Of a stretch of 64,000 nt of DNA, positions 45,344-55,633 are shown one piece after another. The stretch's first letter is position 1; every line of letters begins with the position of its first letter. The DNA is from Psychrobacter sp. M13. GTDB lineage: Bacteria; Pseudomonadota; Gammaproteobacteria; Pseudomonadales; Moraxellaceae. Location: NCBI RefSeq assembly GCF_030718935.1, contig NZ_CP132194.1:2418001-2482000 (forward strand). The letters run 5' to 3'. The notes beneath the pieces were generated by a model that was not told the DNA's origin, searched no databases, and saw only the letters and a program-made list of their open reading frames with translations. Position numbers and translations under genes: made by a program.

Positions 45344-46708
45344 ATGACCAAACATTATGATTACATCGCCATTGGCGGCGGTAGCGGCGGTATTGGCTCG
45401 ATTAACCGTGCGGCCAGCTTCGGAAAAAAATGCGCGATTATCGAAGCGGAGCAACTAGGCGGGACTTGCGTCAACTGGGGCTGCGTACCCAAAAAGGTGA
45501 TGTGGTATGGCGCTCATGTCGCCGAAACCATTCATAAGTTCGCGCCAGACTACGGTTTTGATATTGAGCTAAAAGGTTTTGACTTTCAAAAGCTAGTACA
45601 AAGTCGCCAGCAATATATCGAGAATATTCACCGCGCTTACGATAATAATCTTGCCAAAAACGGCGTCGAAGTTATAAAAGGCTTTGCCAAGTTTGTCGAT
45701 ACCAATACCGTCGAGGTCAATGGCGAACATATTACCGCTGACCATATCTTAATCGCTACGGGTGGTCATCCTATCAAGCCCAATATCAAAGGCGCGGAGC
45801 ACGGTATTGACTCGGATGGGTTTTTTAAATTAAATCATCTGCCAAAACGAGTGGCTATCGTAGGCGCAGGCTATATCGCGGTTGAGATCGCAGGCGTACT
45901 CAATAGTCTTGGCTCTGAAGTGCATCTGTATGTGCGCAAACACTCGCCACTACGCACCTTTGACCATACGATTGTCGAAACCTTATTGATAGAAATGGAG
46001 CAAGCGGGTATTCATTTGCATACCAATAGCTCAATAAGCGAGGTCAATAAAAACGCTGATGATAGCCTGAGCTTATCTATCAACGATGATAACGAAGATC
46101 ATGTCGACACCGTAGACTGCTTAATTTGGGCGATAGGTCGTGCGCCCTCTATCGATAATATCAATCTGCAAGTGACAGGCGTTGCGACGACTGATGACGA
46201 TAAAATCAAAGTCGATAAGTTTCAAAACACTAATGTCGATGGCATCTATGCGGTCGGTGATATTATTGAGAATAGTGTTGATTTGACCCCAGTAGCTATT
46301 GCGGCAGGTCGCAGGTTGTCGGAGCGCTTATTTAACGGCAAAACTGACGAGCATCTAAGTTATGAGTTGATCCCAACGGTTATCTTTACTCATCCGCCTA
46401 TTGGCACGATTGGCTTATCTGAGATTGATGCTGTCAGTCAATTTGGTAAAGAGGCTATCAAATGCTATAGCTCGAGCTTTACTGATATGTTTAGTGCGGT
46501 CACTCAGCATCGACAAAAATGCACGATGAAGCTAGTGTGTTTAGGTGAAGATGAAAGGGTGATTGGCTTGCACGGTATTGGCTTTGGCGTTGACGAGATG
46601 ATTCAAGGCTTTGCCGTGGCTATAAAGATGGGCGCGACGAAGGCGGACTTTGATAATACGGTTGCTATTCATCCGACGGGTTCAGAAGAGTTTGTGACAA
46701 TGCGTTAG
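45344..46708 (+). CDS. gorA: Glutathione-disulfide reductase
   Basis: The 454-residue class I flavoprotein disulfide reductase has FAD motif [20 protein letters not shown], active disulfide CVNWGC (Cys42/47), NADPH motif [17 protein letters not shown] with VRKH and R before TFD that favour NADPH, second FAD motif VYAVGDI-type ([20 protein letters not shown]) and C-terminal catalytic [12 protein letters not shown]. The length is normal. It is a single gene with a bidirectional terminator behind it. Confidence 0.93.
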   Translation: MTKHYDYIAIGGGSGGIGSINRAASFGKKCAIIEAEQLGGTCVNWGCVPKKVMWYGAHVAETIHKFAPDYGFDIELKGFDFQKLVQSRQQYIENIHRAYDNNLAKNGVEVIKGFAKFVDTNTVEVNGEHITADHILIATGGHPIKPNIKGAEHGIDSDGFFKLNHLPKRVAIVGAGYIAVEIAGVLNSLGSEVHLYVRKHSPLRTFDHTIVETLLIEMEQAGIHLHTNSSISEVNKNADDSLSLSINDDNEDHVDTVDCLIWAIGRAPSIDNINLQVTGVATTDDDKIKVDKFQNTNVDGIYAVGDIIENSVDLTPVAIAAGRRLSERLFNGKTDEHLSYELIPTVIFTHPPIGTIGLSEIDAVSQFGKEAIKCYSSSFTDMFSAVTQHRQKCTMKLVCLGEDERVIGLHGIGFGVDEMIQGFAVAIKMGATKADFDNTVAIHPTGSEEFVTMR

Positions 46709-46820
46709 GCACTAGCTTATTGGCGCTACTCGCTGGATAGACTGTGGTTAACACTAGCTTATATGTTGATTAAAGCTTACAACAGTTAACCTACAAGCTG
46801 AACCATTAGTTTGATAACGA

Positions 46821-46860
46821 TTAAAAAGGCGATAACTCAAAAGTTAACGTCTTTTTAATT
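46821..46860. terminator. Bidirectional terminator between gorA and the DUF2846 gene
   Basis: ATTAAAAAGGCGATAACT (46821-46838), loop CAAA, AGTTAACGTCTTTTTAAT (46843-46860). It is an 18-bp stem with two mismatches (partly G-T), with T-runs on both strands and converging genes on each side. Confidence 0.85.
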
Positions 46861-46892
46861 GTTTAGAAGCTAGTAATAGAATCATCTAGTAA

Positions 46893-47354
46893 CTATTTAC
46901 TACACTTACCTTTAACTCCTAATTTTAAGTCACTGATATCTTGCTTCCCTTCTGCTTCAGGAACCAATTTTAAACCCGCACCACCAACAAATACACCTGG
47001 CTTAATATATTGTTTGATAAAATAATTTTGCCCTGCTTGCGTCTGCACGATCAAGTCATTAGGAGAGAATTCAGATTCAGTTGAGACTTTGTGTTCAGCG
47101 TTGCCTATAACTTCTTCATAAAAGAAAGTTCCTCGTGCGGTTTCACCAATACATTTATCATCCACCCATACATCTTTTTTTAATGCGCCGCCTACTACAG
47201 TAGCCTTTCGATAAATGTATAAGCCTGCATTGTTGGCAGAAGGCGTATTATACTGTTTGATTGCGCTCGTTACCTGAGCTTGTTCTGTAGGAACAGAAGC
47301 ACAACCTGCAAACAAAACTGATATAGCAGTTAAAAAAACGAACTTCTTTAGCAT
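46893..47354 (-). CDS. DUF2846 lipoprotein
   Basis: This is a lipoprotein of 153 residues. MLKKFVFLTAISVLFAGC gives a perfect signal and lipobox (Cys18). The domain contains LYIYRKATVVGGALKKDVWV followed by DDKCIGETARGTFFY, HKVSTESEFSPNDL and YFIKQYIKPGVFVGGAGLKL, the DUF2846 pattern, probably a beta-sandwich. ATG 47354 is preceded by GGAAG at a good distance. A longer frame from 47432 would remove the signal sequence from the N-terminus. The function is unknown. Confidence 0.8.
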   Translation of the reverse strand: MLKKFVFLTAISVLFAGCASVPTEQAQVTSAIKQYNTPSANNAGLYIYRKATVVGGALKKDVWVDDKCIGETARGTFFYEEVIGNAEHKVSTESEFSPNDLIVQTQAGQNYFIKQYIKPGVFVGGAGLKLVPEAEGKQDISDLKLGVKGKCSK

Positions 47355-47529
47355 ATATTTCTTCCATAATTCATTTAATGTTAAAGTTTTTGGTAAGTGC
47401 TGATGAATTAATAAAAACAACAGTCTACTCAAAGCTAATACTTGACGTGAAGACTGAAATATAATCTAATCAATCAAAAGATACAAACTTTTATATTCAA
47501 AATCTTATTATTTTATAAACTAATACTAT

Positions 47530-47558
47530 TGCCTATAAAAAAAGCACTATAAAGTGCT
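47530..47558 (-). terminator. Terminator after a small lipoprotein gene
   Basis: AAGCACT, short loop, AGTGCTT with seven A before it, which read as seven T on the minus strand. It lies about 40 bases after the stop at 47596. Confidence 0.75.
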
Positions 47559-47595
47559 TATGCTCTTTCGTTAAAAATACTAAGTTTTTAAAGAA

Positions 47596-47952
47596 TTACA
47601 GCGTCAAGACCCACTTACCATCACTATCTTTGACTTTAAAATTACCCTTATCAGTGCGACTATTGCCATCGATAGTTTGAGTCACATCAGCGCTGCATAG
47701 ATACGTATTATCGCCCTCAGCCACGTCACAGCTGACATTTTCCACTTTGTCCAGTTTAGGTATCATGCCGCTCATTGCCTTCACCATCTCAGCATTTCCC
47801 GCTTGCGCCATTACATCGTCCATCATGCTATTAGCTTGATCGTATTGGCCTTGAATAAGACCTTCAACGTCACTCTCAGATGGACCATTAGAGCAAGCAG
47901 CAACTAACGGCGTTAACACTAGCAAAAACCCTAGCTTTTTCAAATTTCTCAT
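47596..47952 (-). CDS. Small lipoprotein, DUF4878-like
   Basis: The 118-residue lipoprotein has lipobox LVAAC (Cys20), a helical segment (SDVEGLIQGQYDQANSMMDD) and a beta-rich end (CDVAEGDNTYLCSADVTQTI, then GNFKVKDSDGKWVLTL). The closing G-F-V--DG-W-l pattern is that of small NTF2-like periplasmic domains. Two cysteines may pair. A good leader supports the ATG start. The function is unknown. Confidence 0.7.
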   Translation of the reverse strand: MRNLKKLGFLLVLTPLVAACSNGPSESDVEGLIQGQYDQANSMMDDVMAQAGNAEMVKAMSGMIPKLDKVENVSCDVAEGDNTYLCSADVTQTIDGNSRTDKGNFKVKDSDGKWVLTL

Positions 47953-48176
47953 AATAACCTCAACGAGTAATAAGTGTATTTCATAAACAATGGTTCGAAC
48001 TATACCTAATTGATTAGCAAAAGTCAGCTCAACTAATTAATATTTGTTCATTACTATAAGCGCCCAGTACTATGCGTAATGAAAAACAATGCTTCGTGAA
48101 AAATAATAGCGGCTACAGACAGTAGAATAGCGATACTGTTATGATGCTAGTCATACGGTTGGTTAAGAGACAAAAA

Positions 48177-48398
48177 ATGGCAATATGGCAAATATATTTA
48201 TTCATTCTACCCATTGGCCTAGGTATTATGACTTTGGTCGCCAGCCTCATGTGCCTATTCGCTTATCTAACAGCCAACGAAAATGCTACGCGCTTGCCTG
48301 CGCTTAAGTGGTTTAAACGCTTACTGGTGGTAGCGTTTTTATTATTAAGTATAGGGTTTTTCCTAACCTTTGGGCATTTTTGGGGTAGGAATCGTTAG
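48177..48398 (+). CDS. Small two-helix inner-membrane protein
   Basis: The protein has 73 residues from ATG 48177 (MAIWQIYLFILPIGLGIM) with two hydrophobic helices joined by a short polar loop (TANENATRLPALKWFKR). AAGAGA lies seven bases upstream. An earlier ATG at 48141 would add twelve residues, including two Arg and one Lys, and lacks a ribosome site. No known family is recognised. It is alone on its strand between two minus-strand genes. Confidence 0.55.
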   Translation: MAIWQIYLFILPIGLGIMTLVASLMCLFAYLTANENATRLPALKWFKRLLVVAFLLLSIGFFLTFGHFWGRNR

Positions 48399-48432
48399 TT
48401 AATAGATAATGGCTAGTTAATAAAGGATACAT

Positions 48433-49065
48433 TTATTCTAATTTGGCTGATACTTTCTCTAACTCTAATAACTGCAAATCTTGACGCTTTGGCTCACCAT
48501 TATTACCATCATCTGGAAACGGCATTTTATTGCCATTCAACTGATAGCCACGGCGCTGATAGTAAGCCAATAACTCAGGTCGATGGCTTAAAATAGACAT
48601 GGTAAGACGAGCAGGTTTTTCATCGTACGACTGTGTGCTTGATTGCAAGTGCCTTGCTGCAAAAGTCTCAGCGGCCTCTAAAATTATATTACCAACGCCC
48701 TGCCCCTGCAGCTCTGGATGTACTGCAAACATGCCGATATAGGCTTTATTGTAATAGTCGCTTTTAGTTTGATCATCTCTATTTAAGTTGGCATCGACTT
48801 TTATATCGACCGCAATACAACCCAATAGCTTACCAGTCTCGATACCATCGCGAGCACCGTTCGTGGTTTTTGGATAAACGAATAGGTAGTGTTTTGGATT
48901 ATCGATGACGCTTGCCAGCTCGGCTTGAGTGATACGAATGCCACCGACCAAATCTGCTTCATTGGTCCAACCTTCCGTCTGCCGATAGCAGAGGTTTAAT
49001 AACTGTTCGAGTGCGTCAATATCATCCGCTTTGGCTTGTCGTAAAAACACATTATCATTATTCAT
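48433..49065 (-). CDS. GNAT-family N-acetyltransferase
   Basis: The 210-residue acetyltransferase carries the acetyl-CoA motif A VHPELQGQGVGNIILEAAE, the N-terminal LRQAKADDIDALEQLL and the C-terminal LAYYQRRGYQ. The substrate cannot be told. The middle has a polar loop (TNGARDGIETGKLLG). The ribosome site is weak. It lies near a minus-strand hairpin behind the Rieske gene, so it is probably its own transcript. Confidence 0.85.
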   Translation of the reverse strand: MNNDNVFLRQAKADDIDALEQLLNLCYRQTEGWTNEADLVGGIRITQAELASVIDNPKHYLFVYPKTTNGARDGIETGKLLGCIAVDIKVDANLNRDDQTKSDYYNKAYIGMFAVHPELQGQGVGNIILEAAETFAARHLQSSTQSYDEKPARLTMSILSHRPELLAYYQRRGYQLNGNKMPFPDDGNNGEPKRQDLQLLELEKVSAKLE

Positions 49066-49095
49066 ATTATTATCTTCTTTATTATAAAAACAATA

Positions 49096-49125
49096 AAAAG
49101 GCCACCAAAAATTTTGGCAGCCTTT
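49096..49125 (-). terminator. Terminator after the Rieske/FAD oxidoreductase gene
   Basis: AAAGGC-ca-CCAAAA and TTTTGG-ca-GCCTTT form a stem with a symmetric internal CA/CA mismatch. It lies about 50 bases after the stop. Confidence 0.7.
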
Positions 49126-49175
49126 ATAGTAGCTTGCTCTATCTTAACTTTCTACATTATTCTAATAAATTTAGT

Positions 49176-50783
49176 TTAGCGCGATAACGCTTGAGCTTGA
49201 GCAATAATATCAAATCCTGCATTGATCTGTGCCCTTGTTGGTGCAATCCCGCGACGTAGCAGCTCACTAAAGGCAACCAGTTCTTGATCACGGCCTAAAG
49301 TGCTGGCTGCTGTAGCACGACTGTCTTCGCCTTCATCATCAAAATAATATTCGATATAGTTGAGCGCATCAGGCTTACCGAACAATATATTATGATCAGG
49401 GGTTGTCGCATGACCTGAATAACGCAAGCTTTTGCCGTATTGCATCGTCCAAAAGAAAGGTATGCGCGACTCTAATGACTCAACGCTATCGTCTTGCAGT
49501 ATTGCAGCGGCAGTGACTAAACCGTGTTGCATGGCCACACGCCAGTGCTCGATACGCAGGCGTCCCAATTGACCGTCAGCTTTGGCGATATCGCCTAAGG
49601 CATAGACGCCATTACGCAGTTGTAAGTGACTATCAACTTGCACGCCATCAGGATCGTTGACCTCAGCGAGAAGCTCAGTCCGTGGTGATACGCCTGTGCC
49701 TAAAACAACCATATCAGCGTCTAATTGCGTGCCGTCTGCTAAGGTAACACCACTGACTTGTTTATTATCATTAGTAATAGTATTGACCGTGTCACCTAAA
49801 ATAAAAGTAATGCCATTATCCTCATGTAGCTTGATCAGGGCATTGCTGACTGTCTCTGAGACGATGTTTTCCATAACCCGATTGGTCTGACCAATCACAG
49901 TAATAGAAGTAGGCGTGCCTGCTTGCGACAGCGCTGAGGCGACCTCCATACCAATAAAACCAGTACCGACGATCACTATATTCTTATCGTGACTGGCCGC
50001 TTTGATGGCTTTGGCATCCTCCATACTGCGTAACGTATAAACGCCATCAGATTCAGCACCTTTGATAGGTGGCACGATAGGCTCGCTGCCCGTCGCCACG
50101 ACTAAGTAATCAGCGCTTATATTTTGGCTTGTATCGTTTGTATCATTAATAACGACAGTGCGCTCGTTTGGTAACACTGCGCTGACGGTTTGATTTAAGC
50201 GCACCTCAATGTTATTTTTCTGTGCCCAATCTGCGCCGCCAAGTAGGAGTTTTTCTTCTGGCATATTCCCTGCTAAGAATGCCTTAGATAACAGCGGTCT
50301 ATTATAAGGCGCACTGCGCTCTTTAGTAATCAAGGTAATCTGTCCACCATAGCCGCTATTGCGCAACTGATGTGCCGTCATAAAGCCTGCACCGCCACCG
50401 CCGACGATCAGAGTATGAGTATCACTGAGTTTATTATTTTCAACGGCTTTATTAAGAGTCACTGCGGTATTGACCGTCAGGCTATCGCCGTTATCCGTCA
50501 GCTCATACTGAGTCAGTCCGTGGGTCGCTATTGGCTCCAAAAGCGATCCATCTGTACTATCAAAAGTGGCGTGATGCCAAGGACAGACGACGCGGTTGCC
50601 ACAACGTAGTCCTGTACCCAAATCTGCACCTGCATGAGGACATTTACCATCAAAGGCATGAAAGGTATTGTCATCACGGGTAATTAAAATGATACTATCG
50701 TCGTCTTGTTTATACGACTTCATTCCGCCGTCCATAATGTCGACTTTATCGATAGTAATAGTATGAATGGTCTGATCAGTCAT
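49176..50783 (-). CDS. Rieske [2Fe-2S] domain fused to FAD/NAD(P)-dependent reductase (AIF-like)
   Basis: In this 535-residue protein the first 105 residues form a Rieske ferredoxin (CPHAGADL with CPWHHATFD). The rest is a two-dinucleotide-fold reductase: TLIVGGGGAGFMTAHQLRNSGYG for FAD, NIVIVGTGFIGMEVASALSQ for NAD(P)H, and VYALGDIAKADG. The layout matches apoptosis-inducing-factor-like bacterial reductases and the reductase parts of dioxygenase systems, but no oxygenase gene is near. A role in electron transfer or oxidative stress is possible. The substrate is unknown. Confidence 0.85.
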   Translation of the reverse strand: MTDQTIHTITIDKVDIMDGGMKSYKQDDDSIILITRDDNTFHAFDGKCPHAGADLGTGLRCGNRVVCPWHHATFDSTDGSLLEPIATHGLTQYELTDNGDSLTVNTAVTLNKAVENNKLSDTHTLIVGGGGAGFMTAHQLRNSGYGGQITLITKERSAPYNRPLLSKAFLAGNMPEEKLLLGGADWAQKNNIEVRLNQTVSAVLPNERTVVINDTNDTSQNISADYLVVATGSEPIVPPIKGAESDGVYTLRSMEDAKAIKAASHDKNIVIVGTGFIGMEVASALSQAGTPTSITVIGQTNRVMENIVSETVSNALIKLHEDNGITFILGDTVNTITNDNKQVSGVTLADGTQLDADMVVLGTGVSPRTELLAEVNDPDGVQVDSHLQLRNGVYALGDIAKADGQLGRLRIEHWRVAMQHGLVTAAAILQDDSVESLESRIPFFWTMQYGKSLRYSGHATTPDHNILFGKPDALNYIEYYFDDEGEDSRATAASTLGRDQELVAFSELLRRGIAPTRAQINAGFDIIAQAQALSR

Positions 50784-51171
50784 GAGTTATCCTTAACGTT
50801 GCGATTGCTAGCTGATGAATTCAAGGCTGGCTTTTGTCAAATATTAGCGGTTATTTAGGGCGTACTTAATCACAGATTATTAAGTTACGCTTTTGACGCT
50901 GTATTCACATATAAGTATTTTTAAAAGTATGGTCTTATTGATAATAGCAAGAGCAAGGCGCTTGCGATGTTTTATTGTATATCTAGCGCGTTGCAAAACG
51001 TAACACCTCGTTTTTTGGCTATAATCGTAACTATAAAAGCACTACTCTTTAAATTATGACTTTTTGAATAATAACTTTTAATAAATGAGCCCTCAACACA
51101 ACATCTTTTAAAACAGCAATATTTAAAATCGACTTTATACCAACTCCTACCCTCTATTAAATGACTTCTTT
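50784..51171. other. Intergenic region between the Rieske gene and truD
   Basis: These 388 bases show no credible frame or hairpin terminator. A TATAAT (51020-51025) is a candidate -10 for truD, but no matching -35 lies at the usual distance. The region is a divergent promoter zone and nothing more can be claimed. Confidence 0.4.
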
Positions 51172-52329
51172 ATGACTATGACCAGCGCGCCCTCTTTTGA
51201 CAATAACGAGATTGATTTTGCGGCTATCACTGATACCTCAAAGTTGCCACAGCCTACTATGCCACCTCTTAGACAGGCGACTTATAAAGCAGTCCCTGAG
51301 GACTTTGTAGTCAATGAAATACTTGAGCTGGACTTTACGGGCGAAGGCGAGCATCTATGGTTGCATATTCAAAAGTCTGGCATCAATACGGCTTATTTGG
51401 CCAAGTTGTTGTCAGAATGGGCGGATATCCCGCTACGTGATGTGGGTTACTCAGGGCTCAAAGATCGTCAGGCGCTGACGACGCAGTGGTTTAGCCTGCG
51501 GATACCAAAAAAGCAATTGCCAGAGTCTGAGTTTGTGCCGACAGATATTAGCGACAACGAGTCGGTCATTATCCTCGCCCAACACTGGCATAATAAAAAG
51601 CTCAATCGTGGTACGCATAGGGCCAATCAATTTATCATCACCTTGCGTGATATTGAATTGGCAAGTGACGATAAGTCATCTGTAGAGCAGCATTTAACCA
51701 ATATAAGTACCACGGGCGTACCCAATTATTTTGGCCCACAGCGTTTTGGATGGAATGGCAATAATATTAGAGAAGCATTGTCTTTGTTTGCACGTCCAGT
51801 ACCAGAGAACCGACCGCAGTCAAAGAAGAGCAAACGCAAACGTGCACCGCGCGAGCAAAACTCAATGGAGCTCTCCGCTGCTCGTAGCCTAATATTTAAT
51901 GAGATACTTGCAGCGCGAGTGCGTGATGGTAGCTGGAATACTGGACTGGCAGGAGAAGTGTTCAATCTTGATGGATCAGGATCTATATTTGCCGCTGAGC
52001 AGCTGGACGATACATTACGCGCGCGCCTTGCTAGTGGCGATATCCATCCAACCGCAGTGATGTGGGGTACAAGTAACGATAAGGTGACCAGCGCAGCGGC
52101 TGACATCGAAAACGATACCGTTCAGCACAGTGTTTTATTATTACAACTGGCAACAGGTCTGGAGCAACGTGAAATTAAAGCGCAAAGGCGAGCGCTACGT
52201 TTGCCGATAGAAGCATTAACATGGCGCTGGATGGATGAGCAGACTTTGGTGTTAGATTTCACCCTAACCACGGGGAGCTTTGCCACTAGCGTATTGGCAA
52301 GTCTAGTACAGAACTTACAGAGCGCTTAA
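51172..52329 (+). CDS. truD: tRNA pseudouridine(13) synthase TruD
   Basis: The 385-residue enzyme isomerises U13 of tRNA(Glu). The catalytic aspartate is in GYSGLKDRQA (Asp98). VPNYFGPQRFGWNGNNIREA is the other strongly conserved block and the TRUD insert domain follows. The N-terminal VPEDFVVNEI is normal. The first 30 residues are an extra polar leader. The start is ATG 51172 or 51178, both without a clear ribosome site. The stop is 18 bases from the convergent diguanylate cyclase gene. Confidence 0.93.
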   Translation: MTMTSAPSFDNNEIDFAAITDTSKLPQPTMPPLRQATYKAVPEDFVVNEILELDFTGEGEHLWLHIQKSGINTAYLAKLLSEWADIPLRDVGYSGLKDRQALTTQWFSLRIPKKQLPESEFVPTDISDNESVIILAQHWHNKKLNRGTHRANQFIITLRDIELASDDKSSVEQHLTNISTTGVPNYFGPQRFGWNGNNIREALSLFARPVPENRPQSKKSKRKRAPREQNSMELSAARSLIFNEILAARVRDGSWNTGLAGEVFNLDGSGSIFAAEQLDDTLRARLASGDIHPTAVMWGTSNDKVTSAAADIENDTVQHSVLLLQLATGLEQREIKAQRRALRLPIEALTWRWMDEQTLVLDFTLTTGSFATSVLASLVQNLQSA

Positions 52330-52347
52330 AACGATTATAAAGACCGC

Positions 52348-53793
52348 TTAAACCTGATAACTCGGCCGCGTCATAGCCTGTACGTCAATCAGCTCATTAG
52401 CGCTTACGACCTGATTGCGATTGCGTGCTTTGGCTACATAGAGAGCTTCATCAGCTAGGTTGATGAGGCATTGACAAACGCGATCCGGTAAAAGTTGTGC
52501 CTCTGTCGCCTGCACTGTTTTGGTACTTCTCAACCTAAATAACGGTACTGTACGACGATTTTGAGGGGTTACCTGCGTTGTCGCCTCTGCAAATTCTTGC
52601 TTAATACGATCTCGTTCTGCCGCGCTAAACGTATATAACCCTAGACTGGCGGTGACTTGAAAACTTGGCTTATTACAGGTTTGTACCACATGACTACTAA
52701 TATTACCTCGTAGCGTCTCAGCGATAGCCATCGCTTCTTTATGAGTCGTATCAGGCAGTATAATCAAAAATTCTTCACCACCATAACGGCTGACGCTGTC
52801 TAAATCTAATGTATTCTTTAGTATTGACGCCACTTCGCGTAATACTTGATCCCCTACTTGATGACCATAATTATCATTAATGTCTTTAAAAAAATCTAAA
52901 TCAAGCAAAATAACACTATAGTCCTGATTATCAGGCAATGCATCTAGTGTTTGCTGCATTTGCGTCAGACTATATCGACGATTATATAGAGTAGTCAGCT
53001 CATCTTGAGTGGCATGCTTTACGATTTCTCTTTTACTATCGTCTAAGATGAGGAGCAGCATGCGAAAGGCGTAGACAATAAAAATAGCTTTAGGAAGCGC
53101 CAAATATATGTGGGTCAAACGCCAAAAAAAGGTAGAGGAGCGTTGTATCTGATTAAAGCCCTCCCAACCTAATGCTTCATTCTTGTACAAGGAGGCGGCA
53201 ATAGCATTTTCGATAACCATGATTTCGTTATAGCTTAGATAGCTAAAAGTATCGAGCATCGGATAGGTAATAGTCAGTTGGCGCAGATTAGGCAAAAGAA
53301 TACCAGAATAAGGCGAAATAATAGCCAACAAAACCAGTGCAATTTGTGTCAAAAACATATACCAAACGTACTGGCGTTTAATTAACATCATGCTAAGCAC
53401 TGCACCACCGACCAATGACACGCCTGCGAACAAGCTACTATAGCCCATCATTACTATGACGACGGTTAAGTAGATCGTATAAGGGACAATTAAGATAATT
53501 TGCCACTTATACAAGTCTTTCTTATTATCTTTGATACGGGCTAACTTCCCTATCATCCACCAAAAAAACAAAGCCGCGACAGTAACTCCTATCCATAGGG
53601 GATACAAAAGATGTATATAGACATAATCATCAATCGCATCCTGACGTATCCAAGCTAACAGACACCATAGCCAGTGTGCCGTCACTTCTATAGTGATAAA
53701 CAAAGCTAGTAGTGACGCCTTATCCGCAGCGTGCCACTCAAAAATTATTTTTGAGAGCTTTTTATAGCCGAGCTGATAGGTTGGGGTGGTCAT
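52348..53793 (-). CDS. Membrane-bound diguanylate cyclase (GGDEF)
   Basis: The 481-residue protein has six hydrophobic helices in the first 250 residues and a C-terminal GGDEF domain with YGGEEFLIILPDT, the catalytic signature, and DDLTTLYNRR-type start (ATQDELTTLYNRRYS). It should make c-di-GMP at the inner membrane. Where an inhibitory I-site RxxD would stand before the motif, the sequence reads LDLD, so product inhibition at that site is unlikely. The C-terminus (residues 390-430) carries a polar insertion. It converges with truD. The signal is unknown. Confidence 0.9.
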   Translation of the reverse strand: MTTPTYQLGYKKLSKIIFEWHAADKASLLALFITIEVTAHWLWCLLAWIRQDAIDDYVYIHLLYPLWIGVTVAALFFWWMIGKLARIKDNKKDLYKWQIILIVPYTIYLTVVIVMMGYSSLFAGVSLVGGAVLSMMLIKRQYVWYMFLTQIALVLLAIISPYSGILLPNLRQLTITYPMLDTFSYLSYNEIMVIENAIAASLYKNEALGWEGFNQIQRSSTFFWRLTHIYLALPKAIFIVYAFRMLLLILDDSKREIVKHATQDELTTLYNRRYSLTQMQQTLDALPDNQDYSVILLDLDFFKDINDNYGHQVGDQVLREVASILKNTLDLDSVSRYGGEEFLIILPDTTHKEAMAIAETLRGNISSHVVQTCNKPSFQVTASLGLYTFSAAERDRIKQEFAEATTQVTPQNRRTVPLFRLRSTKTVQATEAQLLPDRVCQCLINLADEALYVAKARNRNQVVSANELIDVQAMTRPSYQV

Positions 53794-53924
53794 ATAAGCG
53801 CTACTGTATTTGTTTTCTTAAGGAAGTGTTACTGTACTTTACAGATAAAGTGTGCCGATTTATATAGGAATTAGCAATAGTATATTTAATGTTCATTTAT
53901 TCTAACGAAGAAGTAGTCAATAGT

Positions 53925-54800
53925 TTATGGCGTAAAAGACTGCCAAATACCTTGTTGCTCTGAGCTTATAGTTGGTACGTCACCAATACGACGCCACGGC
54001 ATAGTGCTACCATGAAAGTCACTACCCGTTGATACTGCTAAACCATGCTCAGCGATACTGCGATCAACCATTCTACGTGTGCTGGTCGGCTCACTATCTG
54101 CGGGCAGCTCGCAACCATCACCGCCGAGCGCAGCAAACTCCTCAATGAGCTTACGTACCCGAGTTGCCGATAGCTGATAGCGGGTGGCATGTGCTAATAC
54201 TGCTCTACCGCCGCAAGCATGGATAAGCTCAATGGCATCCGCCATACTCAAGGCATCGATAGCGACATAAGCCGCCTTGTTATCTGCCAAATACTTATCA
54301 AAGGCTTTTTGTACGGTTTTGACTTCTCCGCGCTCAAACAGTACTTGACCGATATGTGCCCGCCCTACTGCTTGCGGATTGTTGCCAGCCTTAGTGAGTA
54401 TCTGTTGCCAAAGCTCATCATAGTCGATAGCTAACAGCTCACTCAGCTTTTCGGCAATGCGTTGACCGCGCGTCGCTCGGCTGTCTTGTAAGTGCTGTAA
54501 GGTCTCATGCATACGCGCCCGATCTGTAAAATCAAGTCCTAGCACATGGATGATCTTAGTAGTGGATTTGTTTTTGCCATAACCGCCGCTCAACGTATGC
54601 TCACAGCTGATTTCGACGCCATTAATCAGTTGCATATTATGAGATTTGGCCGCAATTCTTGCTTCATCGATGCCCAGCAAGGTATCATGATCCGTTAAAG
54701 CAAGTACCGTCACGCCAGCGCTATGTGCGCGGTTGACGACTTCTGTCGGCGAAAAAGTGCCATCAGAGCGCGTACTATGACAATGCAGATCGATTTTCAT
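53925..54800 (-). CDS. rnm: PHP-domain 5'-3' exoribonuclease, RNase AM
   Basis: The 291-residue PHP phosphoesterase of the YciV/RNase AM family matures the 5' ends of rRNAs and degrades short RNA. The metal ligands are visible in IDLHCHSTRSDG, LTDHDTLLGIDEA, GVEISCEH, HVLGLDF, GRAHIGQVL and VSTGSDFHG. It is divergent from yciB, an arrangement found in several gammaproteobacteria. ATG 54800 follows AAACCC with no strong ribosome site. The length is normal. Confidence 0.88.
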   Translation of the reverse strand: MKIDLHCHSTRSDGTFSPTEVVNRAHSAGVTVLALTDHDTLLGIDEARIAAKSHNMQLINGVEISCEHTLSGGYGKNKSTTKIIHVLGLDFTDRARMHETLQHLQDSRATRGQRIAEKLSELLAIDYDELWQQILTKAGNNPQAVGRAHIGQVLFERGEVKTVQKAFDKYLADNKAAYVAIDALSMADAIELIHACGGRAVLAHATRYQLSATRVRKLIEEFAALGGDGCELPADSEPTSTRRMVDRSIAEHGLAVSTGSDFHGSTMPWRRIGDVPTISSEQQGIWQSFTP

Positions 54801-55022
54801 GGGTTTGGCCTTATGTAGTGATAGTTATTTCAGGATTTATTAGGGTTCTTCAAGGTATATAGTGTCGCTAGGAATGCTTATGTGCATACCAGCGCTCGTA
54901 TTACTGTATTTACATGCGTTACGTTATTATAATAGATAATGATTATAGCCGCTGTTTGCTTTTTTTTAGCCTCGTTGCAGTGTAAACTACCGCATACGTT
55001 TTTGTAGGATATTTTAGCTGAT

Positions 55023-55574
55023 ATGAAAGCCTTATTAGACTTCATTCCCTTGATTGCATTCTTTATTGTGGCGCGTCAAAACGGTATTTTGGCTGCCGCT
55101 GGTGCGTTGCTCATTGCCACAATTATTGTTTATGCTATTCACTTTGCTCGGCAAAAGGGCAAATTAGATAAACAGCAGTGGGTGGTACTGTTATTGACTA
55201 TTGTTTTTTGTGGCGGAACCTTGCTGTTGCGCGATGATATCTATTTGCGCTGGAAGTCCCCTATTATCAATGGTGTTTTTGCGCTGACTTTATTGATAAG
55301 CGCCGCGATCAATAAGCCTTTGATGCGCTTAGCGATGAAAGATGTCTTTAATCTGACCATGAGCGGCTGGAAAAAGCTGACGGTCGCATGGGCGTTATTT
55401 TTTGCCATGATGGGTATACTGCATTATATTACCGCATTTACGATGTCCGATGAGGCATGGATCAACTTCAAAACCTATGGCTGGATTCCGATTATGCTAG
55501 TGTTTGTGGTTGCTCAGTTTATAGTACTAAAAAAACACCTTAATCCTGCGTTAACCGATAAAACGGCTAAATAA
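55023..55574 (+). CDS. yciB: Inner-membrane septation protein A family (YciB)
   Basis: This is a 183-residue protein with five helices, beginning MKALLDFIPLIAFFIVARQN. FGGGTLLLRDD is read here as FCGGTLLLRDDIYLRWKSPI, and FFAMMGILHYITAF and the C-terminal INFKTYGWIPIMLVFVVAQF match YciB/IspZ family proteins, linked to cell envelope and division. It is adjacent to RNase AM and yciI as in many relatives. The function is only partly known. Confidence 0.92.
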   Translation: MKALLDFIPLIAFFIVARQNGILAAAGALLIATIIVYAIHFARQKGKLDKQQWVVLLLTIVFCGGTLLLRDDIYLRWKSPIINGVFALTLLISAAINKPLMRLAMKDVFNLTMSGWKKLTVAWALFFAMMGILHYITAFTMSDEAWINFKTYGWIPIMLVFVVAQFIVLKKHLNPALTDKTAK

Positions 55575-55633
55575 ACAGTCGCGCTTATCATTTAGAGTTT
55601 TATTACTTATACCTTCAATACTAAGGAATAAAA